A DNA stretch of 64,000 nt, taken from NCBI GenBank assembly GCA_023935145.1, contig CM043702.1, forward strand, positions 79,422,320 through 79,486,319, written 5' to 3'. A program made the position numbers and the translations under genes. Positions 10,497-22,560 of the stretch are shown piece by piece. The notes below the pieces were generated by a model that saw nothing but the letters and a program-made list of their open reading frames with translations, searched no databases and had not been told where the DNA came from. The first letter of the stretch is position 1. Each line of letters starts with the position of its first letter. Origin of the DNA: Bretschneidera sinensis. Its lineage: Eukaryota > Streptophyta > Magnoliopsida > Brassicales > Akaniaceae.

Positions 10497-11843
10497 TGAT
10501 GAGAACCATAAAATGCATCTTAACAGCACCTAATTGTTAGCATTTTAGAGTTGATCTAGGTTTTAATTGCACTTTTATATGTTAACAACTCTAAAGTGTC
10601 ATTCTCGGTTCACTGATTTGTTTTGATGCATTTTCAGGTATTTTGAGTCTTAAAAAGATGGAAAAACTATCGTTAAATGAAGCACAAAGATTCCTTGCAC
10701 ACCGGAGCAAAGGAGTGCTTTTAGAAAGGCTAAAAAAAAAGATTCAAGTATGTGTGCCGCGGCCTGGATGGAGCTGGGCTGCACCCTCCAGAACAGAGAC
10801 CAAAATAAGCAAGGAAGCCATTAGGTCAGCCCGCACCTTGGACCAAGGGGCGCTGCGCCCTGAGGTGTGCACCGCAGCCTGGATGGAGCTGGGCTACACC
10901 CTCCAGAATGACCATAAATCCTGACAAAAGCCAAGCCTAGGCACGAAAAAATCTGAGCCTAGGCGCGCACACGGACTTTGTTTTCCGAGTTATGACCTAA
11001 TTAGGTCATTAATGATTATTCAAACCCTAAAACACCCTTGGACTTTGTACATTATAAATAGTCCACTTAGGGTTTGATAAAGAGGACATGAACAAAACCT
11101 GGAAAACTCAAGGAAGCAACCAATTCTCCTCCATCAAAGTGATCAACCATGAGCCCCATGGCTAACTAATCTCCAAGCAAGGCGAAGGGAGGATTTCCTA
11201 GGTGTAGTTGTTCATATTTTCCTTTACTTGGTTCAGTTGTAATAAGGATTTATTGTCAAGATATTGTTATGATTTACTTTGCTATCAAATTATAAGATTT
11301 TCTCTAATCCGGTGATTGTATCTTTTTTCTTGATATAAATTTAGTCATGCTTTTCTTATGTCAAGATTGTTTGGATACGATTGAGTCCGATAGGTTTACC
11401 CTTTAGGTTTGTCCATTACCACAATATTGTCATAAAAGATATATTGTCATTTCTTGATAAACCTATAGGGTAGATCATGTGTGCATGAATCAAAAGTAAA
11501 GTATTTCATAACAATTACATTAGGGTTTATACATGCTCTTATTGAATATTTGTCGGTTGCTTGTTTGGGATGTGAAACCCGCAACTGAGATAAAAATAAC
11601 TGAATCAAGTTAGGATTAGGGCAACGAACCTAGGGAGGATTCCCAAAACCTTGTTGTTCCCCTATTATATTTTACAATCTATTTTACACAATTACTCCAT
11701 TATCAACAGTTCATACTTTCTCACTTAAATCTTTATCGTTTGTGTTATGGTTCACACCTTCTTTTGTAGTTAACTTGTTTCCGTGTGGAATCGATACCCC
11801 AAAGCTGTGCTACAACTACCACGTTACACTTTGGGCATAATCA
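10497..11843 (+). repeat. 5' LTR of nested element
   Basis: TGATGAGAACCATAAAATGC ... GGGCATAATCA, 1347 bp. A GC-rich block at about 10755-10910 holds two copies of a roughly 38-bp unit with GCCTGGATGGAGCTGGGCT. TATAAATAG near 11054 is a plausible TATA box, with the GGGTTTGATAAAG region as start. Near-identical to the 3' LTR. Confidence 0.92.
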
Positions 11844-11845
11844 CA

Positions 11846-11865
11846 TTTTGGCACCGTTGCTGAGG
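11846..11865 (+). promoter_or_regulatory. Primer-binding site of nested element
   Basis: TTTTGGCACCGTTGCTGAGG follows two bases after the LTR. It is a diverged form of the Athila/Tat PBS TTTTGGCGCCGTTGCCGGGG. Its position immediately inside the LTR end fixes the 5' LTR boundary and the strand. Confidence 0.85.
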
Positions 11866-12117
11866 AGACGCGCTTAAGTACAAGAAAGATTGTCAACTTT
11901 TGATATGACGATAAAAGAGTAGTAAATAGTTTTTATTTTCAGCAGCTGTAAAGGCGGTAACTTCGTTCCTTCTTTTAGGTTGCTACATTATTTTGTTATT
12001 TTTTTCCTTCTTTCTTTTTATAGTATTTGTTTATTATTGTTCTTTTTTCTAAAGTTTTAATTTTTTGATTTTTTATTCTGTTTTAATTTATTTCCTCTCT
12101 AATGCAATTGGTGTGAG

Positions 12118-13193
12118 GTAGATTCATTAGAGGACCCGAAATAGAATTACCCTCTCTTTCCACGTCTGTTAGTGAAACCTTGTCTAGATCAAACCATAGT
12201 GCACCCCCATTAGAGAATTTAGAGGATTTTGTTAACATGGCCGATAACCCTAATAAGAATGTTGCTAGGACACTTCAGGATTACCTCCACCCTACACGCA
12301 TAGCCACACCATCATGCATCATGTTTCCAGCCAATACTCGCAAACTAGAGTTTAAAACAGGGATGATACAGTTACTCCCTACATTTCATGGCTTGGAAAG
12401 TGAAAACCCATATGTGCACATTAGAGAGTTTGAGGAAGCAGTTGCGACTTTTCATAGTCAAGATGCAACTGCTGACATTGTGAGACTTAAGTTCTTTCCT
12501 TTCACTTTGAATGATAGAGCTAAGAGTTGGCTATACTCACTGAGACCATGATCTATTGGGTCGTTGACTGAGATGACTCAGATTTTTTTTAATAAATATT
12601 GCCTCCAACATAAGACTAATGCTTTAAAAAGGCAAATCTCCACCTTTTCACAAAAGGATAGTGAGACTTTATATCAGTTTTGGGAGAGATTTAAGGAGTT
12701 GTTGAGTATGTGCCCTCACCATGGGTATAAGAATTGGCACTTAATGAGCTATTTTTATGAGAGACTTACATATAAGGAGCGCCAATTTGTGGAGATGATG
12801 TGTAATGGTGAGTTTTTAGAAAAAGATCTTGATGAGGCCATAGAATATCTTAATGAGCTTGTTGAAAAAGCTCACACTTGGACTGGACCTAGTGCTACTG
12901 AAATCACAAACAGGTCACGACCTGTAGGAAACCAAAATGGTGGTGGAATTTACCATCTTAGGGAAGAGGACAACCTAAAAGCTAAGGTAGAGATGCTCAC
13001 TAGGGAACTAGAGATGTTAAAGACTAAAAGCTCAAAGCCAACACAAGTAGCTAATCATGCAACGTCTTTGAAACCATGTTTTGTGTGTGGCGAGGTAGAT
13101 CATCGCGCCCAAAAGTGCCATACATTTACTGAGATGAGAGAGATGTATGAGGAACAATGTAATGCCTTAGGTATGTACAAGAAGTCTCTTTAA
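12118..13193 (+). pseudogene. Gag of nested Athila/Tat-like element (two open segments)
   Basis: The open segments 12180-12551 and 12564-13193 are separated by a TGA at 12549-12551; homology to the outer gag extends upstream to about 12118, where a TGA sits in frame in place of the expected start region. Domain order: N-terminal NHSAPPLENLEDFVNMAD, the conserved LLPTFHGLESENPYVHIREF, a Retrotrans_gag core (FWERFKELLSMCPHHGY, FYERLTYKERQFVEMMCNGE), a coiled-coil-prone stretch near 12960-13040, and a CCHC knuckle CFVCGEVDHRAQKC. Gag forms the cytoplasmic capsid that packages element RNA. Stops make this copy inactive unless read through. Confidence 0.88.
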
Positions 13194-15498
13194 CTTTTCT
13201 CTGATACCTATAATCCGGAGTGGCGGAATCACCCCAATCTTAGCTAGAAATCTGAAAACCAGCCGCTTACACAACCCCCTAGATCATATCCTGCACAATA
13301 TCATGCACTTGCACCTTCTAGAAGTCATTTAGAAGAAACTTTGCATGCTTTTATTGAGGTACAAGATAAGACTAATTAAAAGCTTGAATCTTTAATTACG
13401 TAGGTTATTGAAGAACATAAGGATCTAAAGAGCCAAGTGTCCAAGTCGATGAGTTCTTTGAGTGTGAATGAGCGAGGTAAGTTCCCTTCCCAAGCTCAGT
13501 CCGCACACCATGGACAACACCTGGTGCAAAAAATTTAAAGGAGTTGAATGCCATTGTGATACTTAGTGGTAAGTCATTACACATCCCAACACCGAACAAA
13601 TCAGAGGCTGTGGACGAGAGCCACCAAGTATATGATTGACTCACCCATGGAAAAGGTCCATCACCTTAATTCATTTGAGTTAATCCACATGAGTTCACAA
13701 GAGCATATATTGACCCAAAATCTAGAGTTGTTACTGATGACATCCTTGAGGCCTCTTCAAAGCATACAAGCACCCAATTTGACAGTGAAGCAGTTGCTAG
13801 TGCATTCAGCTCATGTTTGTCTAGGAGGGAATAAAAGTGTCTGGCTGAAGATATAAAACTTAGTGCTTATGGGAGGCGCCCCACAGCTTATCCTTTTTAC
13901 TTTTATTGTTTTCATATTTCTTTTTCTTGTTTATTGTTCGTATTTTTTTCCCTGTTTTCCAGTATTAACTTAGTATTTCTTTTTCAGGGACAAATATATG
14001 AAGCAGTTCAAATGGTGGAGCACAATTTTCAGCTTCTGTGCACCTTTGGCTACAAAGGGAGTTTCCTTTACTCTTTCTTTTACATTAAGGTCAATGCAAT
14101 TTTTAAGTTAGGGGTAGAGGAAACGCATCTCTTTGTTTCCATATTCTTTATTTCAAAACATATTCTTTTTTTCTTATATTGAACTGCTTGGTGCCATTTT
14201 TTTTTTGTTTTTAGCATGCTTGGTGTTAGCCTTAGAGTTAATTCATATGTCAATGATAAACACTTAATTGAGATAGCATATAGCATGTAGAAGAAGTTAA
14301 ATCTTGTTTTGGTTTGAAATTGTCAATCTTCACTTGGTTAGAGACTTTAGTTTGTGGAAAGATTGTATGATTAGTCTTAAAAATTTAGATAAGTTTTATA
14401 TGTGATTTTTTTGTGAATATTTTTGCGGTCTCAACAAGCTCTAGAACTTACTTGATAACCACTTAAGGCGAATTCCTAGAATGCACATTATTTAGGATAT
14501 GATATAGGCCATTTTTGGACCGTTTGAGCTTGTCAAACCTACCATTGTTATATTTACCACTAGTCATATATTTGAGCCCTTTTCTTGAAAAATAGTTTGA
14601 GTATTGTTTCTTTCAATAGCCTATTTACTCACCTTTATGAGCCTAAGAAAACATTTTATCCTTATATTTATCTTAAAAGAACTTAGCTATACACATTTGT
14701 TGAGAAGCACTTAAAAGGAGTAAGGATGGAAATATGAGAAAATTCCAATCCCATAACCCAAGTACATTAAAGGAGATAAGTTGGGGGTTATGGAAAAGAA
14801 AAGAAAAATGAAAAAGGAGGTGAATGGTCTTATGCCAAAATACAAAAGAAAAAAAAAAAGAGAAGTGAATTATGGTAAAGAAAGAAGAAAAGAAAAGAAA
14901 AGTGGTGATTTGAGAAAAATGCTCGAAAAATGGTTGAAAAAGTTGGGTGTTGAAGTAAGGTTATCTAGTGCTTAAAAGTGGTTGTGTTTAAAGCTAAGAG
15001 ATTGAGTTCTTTTTCTGGTGAATCCTTCCCATTCTTTCTTAACCTTTACCTTAGCCTAACGTTACAAGCTTATTAAAGACCTACTGATCCAATGTAATGT
15101 GATTTTTTCTACAATAGTGGAGAGTGGTTTGAAATGTAAGCCTATAGAGCTTGTTTTTATGATTGATGTCACAAAATTTATCATATTTTAGAGGCCAAGA
15201 CTTGTATTCACGAATCTCATGCATAAAACCATCCGGATGTTCGAATTAATGGATTGTGGTAAGATGGATGTTAAGAGTCAATAACAATTTTAAGATTGAT
15301 GTTTGGATGACTTCTAGACTTTGGTAAAATTTAATGATTCTATGTGTTGTATGTTAAGTGAACAATTTTTAAGAGAAAAAGTGAATTACTCTTGGTTAAC
15401 ACTAGTATTGCCTTAATTTACTTTGATTCCCACCGTAGAATTCATCTCTTGTTTTCGCTTGAATTGCTAGGGACTAGCAATAAGCTAGTTGGGGGTTG
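13194..15498 (+). other. Interior of nested element, decayed coding and non-coding sequence
   Basis: Degraded continuation of gag to about 13500 (frame-broken SHLEETLHAFIEVQDKTN and SVNERGKFPSQAQS can be followed). A short 13560-13870 stretch ending DIKLSAYGRRPTAYPF resembles a polyprotein C-terminus. Then non-coding sequence, with a purine-rich A/G tract at 14780-14935. GCTAGTTGGGGGTTG at 15484-15498 is the polypurine tract abutting the 3' LTR. No pol domains were found. Confidence 0.65.
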
Positions 15499-16847
15499 TG
15501 ATGATAACCATAAAATGCATCTTAACAACACCTAATTGTTAGCATTTTAGAGTTGATCTAGGTTTTAATTGCACTTTTATATGTTAACAACTCTAAAGTG
15601 TCATTCTCGGTTCACTGATTTGTTTTGATGCATTTTTAGTTATTTTGAGTCTTAAAAAGATGGAAAAACTATCGTTGAATGAAGCACAAAAATTCCATGC
15701 ATACTGGAGCAAACGAGTGCTTTCGGAAAGGCTAAAAAAATAGAGGTCCAAGTATGTGTGCCGCGGCCTGGATGGAGCTGGGCTGCACCCTCCAAAACAG
15801 AGACCAAAAGAAGCAAGGAAGCGATCAGGTCAGGCCGCACCTTGGACCAAGGGGAGCCGCGCCCTAAGGTATACGCCGCGGCCTGGATGGAGCTGGGCCA
15901 CACCCTCCAGAATGACCATAAATCCTGACAAAAGCCAAGCCTAGGTGCGAAAGAATCTGAGCCTAGGCGCGCACATGGACTTTGTTTTCCGAGTTATGAC
16001 CTAATTAGATCTTTAATGATTATTCACACCCTAAAACACACTTGGACTTTGTACATTATAAATAGCTCACTTAGGGTTTGATAAAGAGGACATGGACAAA
16101 ACCTGGAAAAATCAAGGAAGCAACCAATTCTCCTCCATCAAAGTGATCAACCATGAGCCCCATGACTAACTAATCTCCAAGCAAGGCAAAGGGAGGATTC
16201 CTTAGGTGTAGTCGTTCCTATTTTTCTTTACTTGGTTCAGTTATAATAAGGATTTATTGTCAAGATATTTTTATGATTTACTTTTCTATCTAATTATAAG
16301 ATTTTCTCTAATCCAGTGATTGTATCTTTTTCCTTGATATAAATCTAGTCATGCTTTTCTTATTTCAAGACTGTTTGGATATGATTGAGTTCGATAGGTT
16401 TATCCTTTAGGTTTGTCCATTATTGCAATATTGTCATAAAAGATATATTGTTGTTTCTTGATAAACCTATAGGGTAGATCATGTGTGCATGAATCAAAAG
16501 TAAAGTATTTCATAACAATTACATTAGGGTTTATACATACTCTTATTGAATATTTGTCGGTTGCCTGTTTGGGATGTGAAACCCGCAACCGAGATAAAAA
16601 TAACTGAATCAAGTTAGGATTAGGGCAACGAACCTAGGGAGAATTCCCGGAACCTTGTTGTTCCCCTATTATATTTTACAATCTATTTTACACAATTACT
16701 CCATTATCAACAGTTCATACTTTCTCACTTAAATCTTTATCGTTTGTGTTATGGTTCACACCTTCTTTTGTAGTTAACTTATTTCCCTATGGAATCGACA
16801 CCCCAAAGCTGTGCTACAACTACCGCGTTACACTTTGGGCGTAATCA
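15499..16847 (+). repeat. 3' LTR of nested element
   Basis: TGATGATAACC ... GGCGTAATCA, 1349 bp, collinear with the 5' LTR including the doubled GC-rich GGATGGAGCTGGGC block (15760-15910). Differences are scattered substitutions, mostly transitions. The flank AACGA completes the target-site duplication. Confidence 0.92.
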
Positions 16848-16852
16848 AACGA

Positions 16853-18298
16853 CGCCAAAATTTGATAATGCTCAAACAAACACGCGATTATTGTGTATAG
16901 CTGAGGTGTCGATCCCACCAGGAAAGCGAACTACAAGAGAAAGTGTAAGCCTTCACACTAAACGATAAAGTTCAAATAAGAAAATCTAAGTTTTACGAAT
17001 GAAATTATATATGACAGTTGTGAAAATATTATGAAGAATTCAATAAAGAATTCTAGGAATCCTTCCTAAGTTCGTTGCCTTATTCCTATCTTGACTCAAA
17101 TGTTTTATCTCAATTACTAGTTTCTCATCCCAACCAAGCAATTGGTAAGTATTCAATCAAAGCACATAATTACCCTAATGTAATTGCCATAAATTACTCC
17201 TTAACTCCAATTCAAACACACAAGACCTATCTTATAAATTATCAAGAAGCGACAATGTATTTCAGTAATAATACTGCAGTAATGGACAAACCTATAAGAT
17301 AGATCTACCAAAATCAATTGTATCTAACAACTTTAACATAAGAAAAGCTTGACTAGACTTATATGGAGAAGAAGAATGCAATCACTGGATTAATAAAATC
17401 TAAGATAAGAAGAACATAAATTGTAGCTGTCACATGAATTCAAATCCTTCTTATTTAATTAAAGAGTAAATCATAAACAATGTTCAACAATCAATCCATA
17501 CAACTGATCAAAGATAGAAATAAGAACAACTACACCTAGAAACTCATCCTTTCGCCTTGCTTGGAGCTTAGTTGGATATGGAGTTCATCCTTGATCACCT
17601 TGAGGAAGAAGATGGAAGCTCTCTCAATCAAAAACTCTTTTTTCTCAGCAAACCCTAAGTGTTCTATTAATCCCCCAGAAGGTTCAAGGGTATTTTTGGG
17701 TCAAAATATATCATTAAAGTCCAAAAAAGGTCGAGAGAAATCGTAAACTAAAAACAGAGAAATCGCGTCCGCGCCGCGGCATAGAATAGGGGCGTCGCGG
17801 CATAACTATACGAAACACTCCCGCGCTGCTTCTGCTGCTGTCCAGGCCCGGTTTTGCTGCTGTCTAGGCCTGGTTCTGCCTAACCTTTGTCTACTAAAAC
17901 TGCCATAACTTTCTCTAGAAAAATCATATTTACGAGCCATAAAATTCTCCAGAAAATAGACATCCGGATCTTTCCAAGCATATATAGCTTATCTCCTGGT
18001 TCTTTTTGAATCAATACAGTTTAATCCACAAAAATGACTGATATGTACGGGCAATTTTGGTAATTTAGTGAAACTCCTTTCCAAATGCTTGTGAACATGC
18101 ATAGAATCTTTGTGCTTTAATCAATGTCAGCTTTTCCATCTCTTTTAAACCCAAAATACCTGAAAATGAATCGAAATAAATCAGTGTACCAAGAATAACA
18201 CTTAAGAATTATTAAGGTATAAATGTGTAATCCATACCTAAATCAACCCTAAATGCTAACAAATAAGCACTATTAAGATGCATTTTCTGACTCTCATC
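16853..18298 (-). repeat. 5' LTR and PBS half of outer Athila/Tat-like element
   Basis: 16853-16862 carries the remaining part of the PBS (CGCCAAAA on plus). The LTR spans from TGATAATGCTC (16863) to GACTCTCATC (18298), reading right to left. It shares 16863-17640 with the truncated 3' LTR at 7257-8041. A GC-rich stretch at 17765-17885 (GCGCCGCGGCATAG, and TGCTGCTGTCCAGGCC twice) occupies the same place as the different GC-rich units in the nested element. The expected final A is a C, and no matching target-site duplication is visible. Confidence 0.82.
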
Positions 18299-18684
18299 CC
18301 CAATGTCCATTGGTTGGGCCAGATCTCATTATTTTTGGGCTTGTTTGAGAGTTTCTAGGATATTTTTAGAATTAAAGGGCAAACCATCTCCCTTCCTCGG
18401 TTATCTGAAGCAATGTGATTTGAGCCCTTCATTTAAATCAATCTGATCTAATCATAGTTTTTATAAGGAGGGGACTCCTAGTAGGCTCTACTTCACTTTG
18501 CAATATTTTCTCTTGAGTAGTTTCCTTTGAGAACCTTCGGAGTCTATGTGGTAGAGAGAGTTTAGAGTTTCTGAAAGTGAAGGTCCTTGGAGTTTTTGGA
18601 GTATAAGTGCTCAGAATCTACCTGAACCATCTGTCCTTGGACTTTATTCATCTTCTCTCTAGGTGAGTCATTTGTTCCTTTGTA
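18299..18684 (+). other. Leader upstream of gag-like remnant
   Basis: Opens with CCCAATGTCCATTGGTTGGG, similar to sequence left of the Athila-like element (7221-7238). It contains CCTTCGGAGTC and TTGGAGTTTTTGGAG words like the arrays. Probably the continuation of the same array-bearing host element, split by the Athila-like insertion. No coding. Confidence 0.45.
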
Positions 18685-20540
18685 ATGTCTCTCTATAGTG
18701 AAAGTTTTCATAACCCTTCGGAGGTCGAGGTGAGTAGCGCCTCGGTAGAGTCTCGTTTAGAGATGGTAGTCAAGGGAGAAGTTGCTACTCCTTCCTCAAA
18801 AGGCAATAATGCCTTAGTTGTGTTACAGGATGGGATGTGTGTAGAGGCTAGGGAAATAGATTTTAATGCATGCTAGGAGTCAAGTGAATTGAAGGAACTT
18901 ATAGCTTTGTATAGGATACCAATTGAGTATACACTCAAAGTTGGCTTGCGATGATCTCAAGAAGGACGACCCTTATGAGCTTTATATATATATACACTCT
19001 ATGAAGGTTGACCTCAGATTTTCCCTTCACCATTTCTTCTACTTCATCCTTAATCATTACAATATTACCCTCTTCCAATGAGTACCAAATGTTGTTCATC
19101 TTCTAGTGGCTTTTATCTGTGTCTGTAGAAAGGTGCATGGGCTTATGAACATTAATGTTTTTAAGATGATTTTTCAAGTTAGTCATCATATAGAGTATGG
19201 TTGGGTTCTCATAAGCCAGAGGACTAAAAAGGTCTACTGGAGGGAAAACCTTTATCTGTCAAGAAATAGAAGAAGAAATTCTTATTCATTCAAAGTGAGA
19301 GTAGCTTTGGAGTTCTGAGAAATTGGGATTTGGATTATTTGAAGAACAATAAGAAGCTAACCCTATGTAAAGCTCAGGAGGATACATTAAAAAAAAAATG
19401 GTTGTTGGTGCTATAGGTATAGCTACTTTAGAGAGCAATAATTAGTTAGCTACACTGGGCCTCTGCCTTGAGGGGGTATGAACTCAATGCCTTTTACTTC
19501 TTTTTTTTTTCTCTTTTGTTCACTACAATTTCTTAAGATTGACATTTTCTTACTCATGCAGTTATGGACTTTGAAGTGGCTCGGATCCAAAAAGAGGCAA
19601 AAAGGGCGAAGAGGAAGAAGAATGCAGATGAAATATCTGGCAGTGAGCCTGTAAGGAAAAAAGACAAGATTCTTCCTCTCAGGAACAAGTCTAAGATGTT
19701 CCTCCTCCTCCAGCATCTCTTTGGGTCGAGGGTCCCACTTCATCCCCTTTTGACTCACTAGTGGCTGAGGTTCGGTCCCCCTCTGCTCCACCTACAACCA
19801 TGGATTTTTTTAGGCCAAATTGGTTCATTAAAGTGGCAGATTCAATCTTCGAAAACTCCCAGATTGCTAGGTAGCATTTTTTCAAGGGTATCCCCCTTCG
19901 AGACATGGCTGCTCTGACTGTAGAGCCTGCGGAGACACTTGCTGGCATAGTAGAAGAGCTGGCCTCCAAGGTACTTCCTTACCTTATCCCTTTGGTATAG
20001 TTGGTTTGAGGTTGATGAGTATTAACTTGTGTACTTTTCTTTTTAGGCAAGAATTGTCTCGAGCATGATGTCCTGTCGGTTCCTTGACCTCAATAGGAAG
20101 TTGAAAGACCATCAGGCTCTTATTTAGAAGCAACATAATTTTTTTCAGTCAAATGAATATGAGATTAAGGATCTAAAGGCCAAGTAGACTAGACTGGAGG
20201 AGGTCAACTCAGTTCTGAAGGTTGTTTAGGAGGAGGCTTAGGCTAACACTGTGAGGCTGTTTAAGGCCATAGCGGCGGAGAAGGAGGCTATCGGGAAAAA
20301 GGTTGTGGAGACTTTCAAGAAGTCCTAAGAGTTCTCCAAAGCATGTGACACTACTGGCGGAAGTTCTACCTTACTGGCTTCTAAGTGGCCAAACGTAAGG
20401 CAGTCACACCATTCCTATGGCAAGATTTCTCAATGGTTAAGTTTGCTGAAGACGAGACCACGGTTGCAGCTGGAGGTGGCCAAACTTTCGAGGTCGAGAC
20501 CACTGTGTGTGATGCTAAGGTGGTGGAGGTTGAACCATAA
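18685..20540 (+). pseudogene. Gag-like gene of 'putative gypsy type transposon' class (PF04195-like), decayed
   Basis: Starts with ATG at 18685 (MSLYSESFHNPSEVEVS, 63 codons to a stop). The frame then resumes with ELKELIALYRIPIEYTLKV, the pattern of the N-terminal domain in these plant transposon proteins. Multiple stops and frameshifts follow. A TGCAG acceptor precedes the basic stretch IQKEAKRAKRKKN (19564-). A 77-bp intron-like gap (19970-20046) separates EPAETLAGIVEELAS from ARIVSSMMSCRFLDLNRKLK and a coiled-coil-rich tail (KDLKAK, TRLEEVNSVLK). The family link is from recalled pattern and needs a profile search. Non-functional as it stands. Confidence 0.55.
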
Positions 20541-20890
20541 TCATTTGGGCTTTTCTTTGTTTTTATTATAGGTTAGGCTATTAGTGCCTCTTTTTTATCG
20601 TTTTTTGTAAAAAATTTCTATGTTAATGAAGATGGGAATAAACCCATTTTGCGTTCATTCTCTTGTGACGTTTTTAACATTTTATTCTGTTAAGTTGTGG
20701 AAAGTTTAGAATCTTTGTGATATCGAAGAAGATCCAAGAGTAGGAAGCTCGAGGCTTCTATCTTGACCTTCAGCTAAGTAATTACTCCAAGGCGGAAGGA
20801 GCTCTACGCCTTTTCCTCATATTTTGATCAAGTAATCTTGACCTTCGGCTAAGTAATTATCTAAATATCTTTTGTCTAAGATTTTTATTC
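20541..20890. other. Downstream flank of gag-like remnant
   Basis: Non-coding. Contains a short direct repeat, CTTGACCTTCRGCTAAGTAAT (20771 and 20838). No gene seen. Confidence 0.4.
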
Positions 20891-22080
20891 TTCAAGAAAA
20901 TTTATAAAAATATTAGATGATGCATATGCACTCAAGAAGTTGTGCACGCATGCTCGTTGCCTCGCACGCTCCATATTTCAACCAATCAAGATAATTTTAA
21001 AGTTGAAGTTACTCAAGCTTATAAGTTTTAAGGTAGTTAAACTTTATGTAATCTCCCTCCCAATTACTTAGCTTTTTAAATGGCTCAACTTATTTTCAAA
21101 TATCTTGTTTAAAACCCAAAAAATCTTTTTTCAAAAGTTTGTACAAAATTTTTTGAAGTAAAATCTGTTTTTGGGTGACAATAGTTGACTGTTTTTGTAC
21201 CATAATCAACTATAGGTCCTTCTTGGGTCTCAACTCAATATTCTAAAATACAACTACAATTGACTGTATAGACTATCATAGTTGACCGTTTTAGAATCAA
21301 TAAAGTTTCCACAGTCGACTATGTCCTTCCTTTGATGCCCGACTTCTTAGTTTTTAAAGAACACATTCAACTGGGACAAAGCCATAATCGACTATGCTCT
21401 TGAACCATAACAACTATTTTTCAAATTTTGATGTAGGGAACAAAGCATTAAATGCACCAAATGACCATTTAATGTCTCTAACAACTAATTGGAATTGAGA
21501 CTATAAATATCCATCATAAATGAGCATTTCTAACCATCAAGAGCATTCAATTTCTTCAAGAGCTCATTTACCACTCTTCAAGCTTTCAAAAATCTATTCT
21601 TGAGCCATTCTTAAAACTTTATTCTTGAGAGAGAGAAACTATTTGAATTGTAAGTATTAATTGTACTCTAAAACTTCTCACTCATTTCTATCTTGTAAGA
21701 AGAAAAAGAGTTGGTGTAACCATTTTGAGTATTTAGGTGTTAAACACTTTGAAAATCCATTGTAAGAGAAACTTGTAAAGGTTTGAGCATCAATTTGGAA
21801 GTTGCTTGTTTGATTAAGTGAACCTTCAATGAGGAGCCTTGAAGAAAGAGACGTAGGGTCGGGAGTGATTCTAATATTGTCAAACCACTATAAATTAAGT
21901 TTTCACGCTCCTTTCCCTTCAACTTTTAATTTACAGTAAATTTATATTTACTGCTCTTGTTTGTCTAGATTAATTTCTTAATCTTGTGTTTATTATTGTA
22001 TTTGTTGAAAAAATATTTAAACCTAATTCACTCATTTCTTGAGTTGCCTTTGTTGACACAAACCATTAAGGGTGAGGTAC
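20890..22080 (+). mobile_element. LTR-like sequence, plus strand, boundaries uncertain
   Basis: Has the shape of a copia-type LTR: a distal part with five or more AGTTGACTGT/AGTCGACTAT-type words (21185-21400), a TATA box (ACTATAAATATCC at about 21500), a serine/phenylalanine-like AT-rich leader, and a tail with CTTGAAGAAAGAGACG. I could not place TG/CA ends or a target duplication. The same short words appear at 50158-50295 in a separate LTR. Confidence 0.4.
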
Positions 22081-22129
22081 TTACGATGCCAATTCTCAAT
22101 TTTACCTTGCATATATGCAGCTTATAACC

Positions 22130-22560
22130 TAGCCTTTGAGGTTCTTTAATAGCAGCAATGTTGGGAAAATAGGGAACACCCTTAAGATTTTTCCTAGACC
22201 TTTACCTTCTAGATAGCAAATATTATTCATCACGTCTTCAACCACTGAACTCACATCAATTCCAATCATATCCATAGAGAAGTCAAAGCTATTCAACATA
22301 GTTTCATTCATAACAATTTCGATGCCAAGGACTTCCATACTAATTTGTTCTCCACCTATAATGATAACTCTATAGTCTCTCTTGATCTTTGACTACTTGA
22401 GGCAAAGTAGAAGGAATGGCTTCCACAAAGTATATGCAAGATCTTTCAAGTAAAAGGTTGAAATAAGCAGGAATATCAATCACATAGAACTCTATCTCAT
22501 CAACTATAGGTCCAATCTTGGCCTCCATTTTGAACACAGCTAACACTCTGCTTGCTATGG
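22130..22560 (-). pseudogene. Ty3/gypsy aspartic-protease region remnant
   Basis: Reading right to left, IEFYVIDIPAYFNLLLERS is followed by EAIPSTLPQVVK. This matches the conserved retropepsin-end pattern of plant gypsy elements (D-x-PA-x-N-LLL-G-R-P-W-x-H ... VPSTLHQ), with G-R-P-W altered. An open stretch at 22338-22129 (69 codons, MEVLGIEIVMNETMLN) continues it. No other pol domain is nearby. A small, inactive fragment. Confidence 0.5.

Larger units (their letters stand above)
10497..16847 (+). mobile_element. Nested Athila/Tat-like LTR retrotransposon, gag-only, inserted in the PBS of a relative
   Basis: Two LTRs (10497-11843 and 15499-16847) flank a 3.7-kb interior. The LTRs begin TGATGA and end TAATCA. 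Flanks AACGG (10492-10496) and AACGA (16848-16852) are a 5-bp target-site duplication with one mismatch. The interior has a PBS, a decayed gag and a short C-terminal remnant, but no protease, reverse transcriptase or integrase, so it is non-autonomous. It lies opposite in orientation to the outer element. Confidence 0.92.

Noticed and set aside
10643..10924. 93-codon frame in the 5' LTR
   Set aside because: Translation of the doubled GC-rich LTR unit. The 3' LTR has a stop and shift in the same place.
14781..14975. 64-codon lysine-rich frame
   Set aside because: Product of an A/G-rich tract in the non-coding interior of the nested element.
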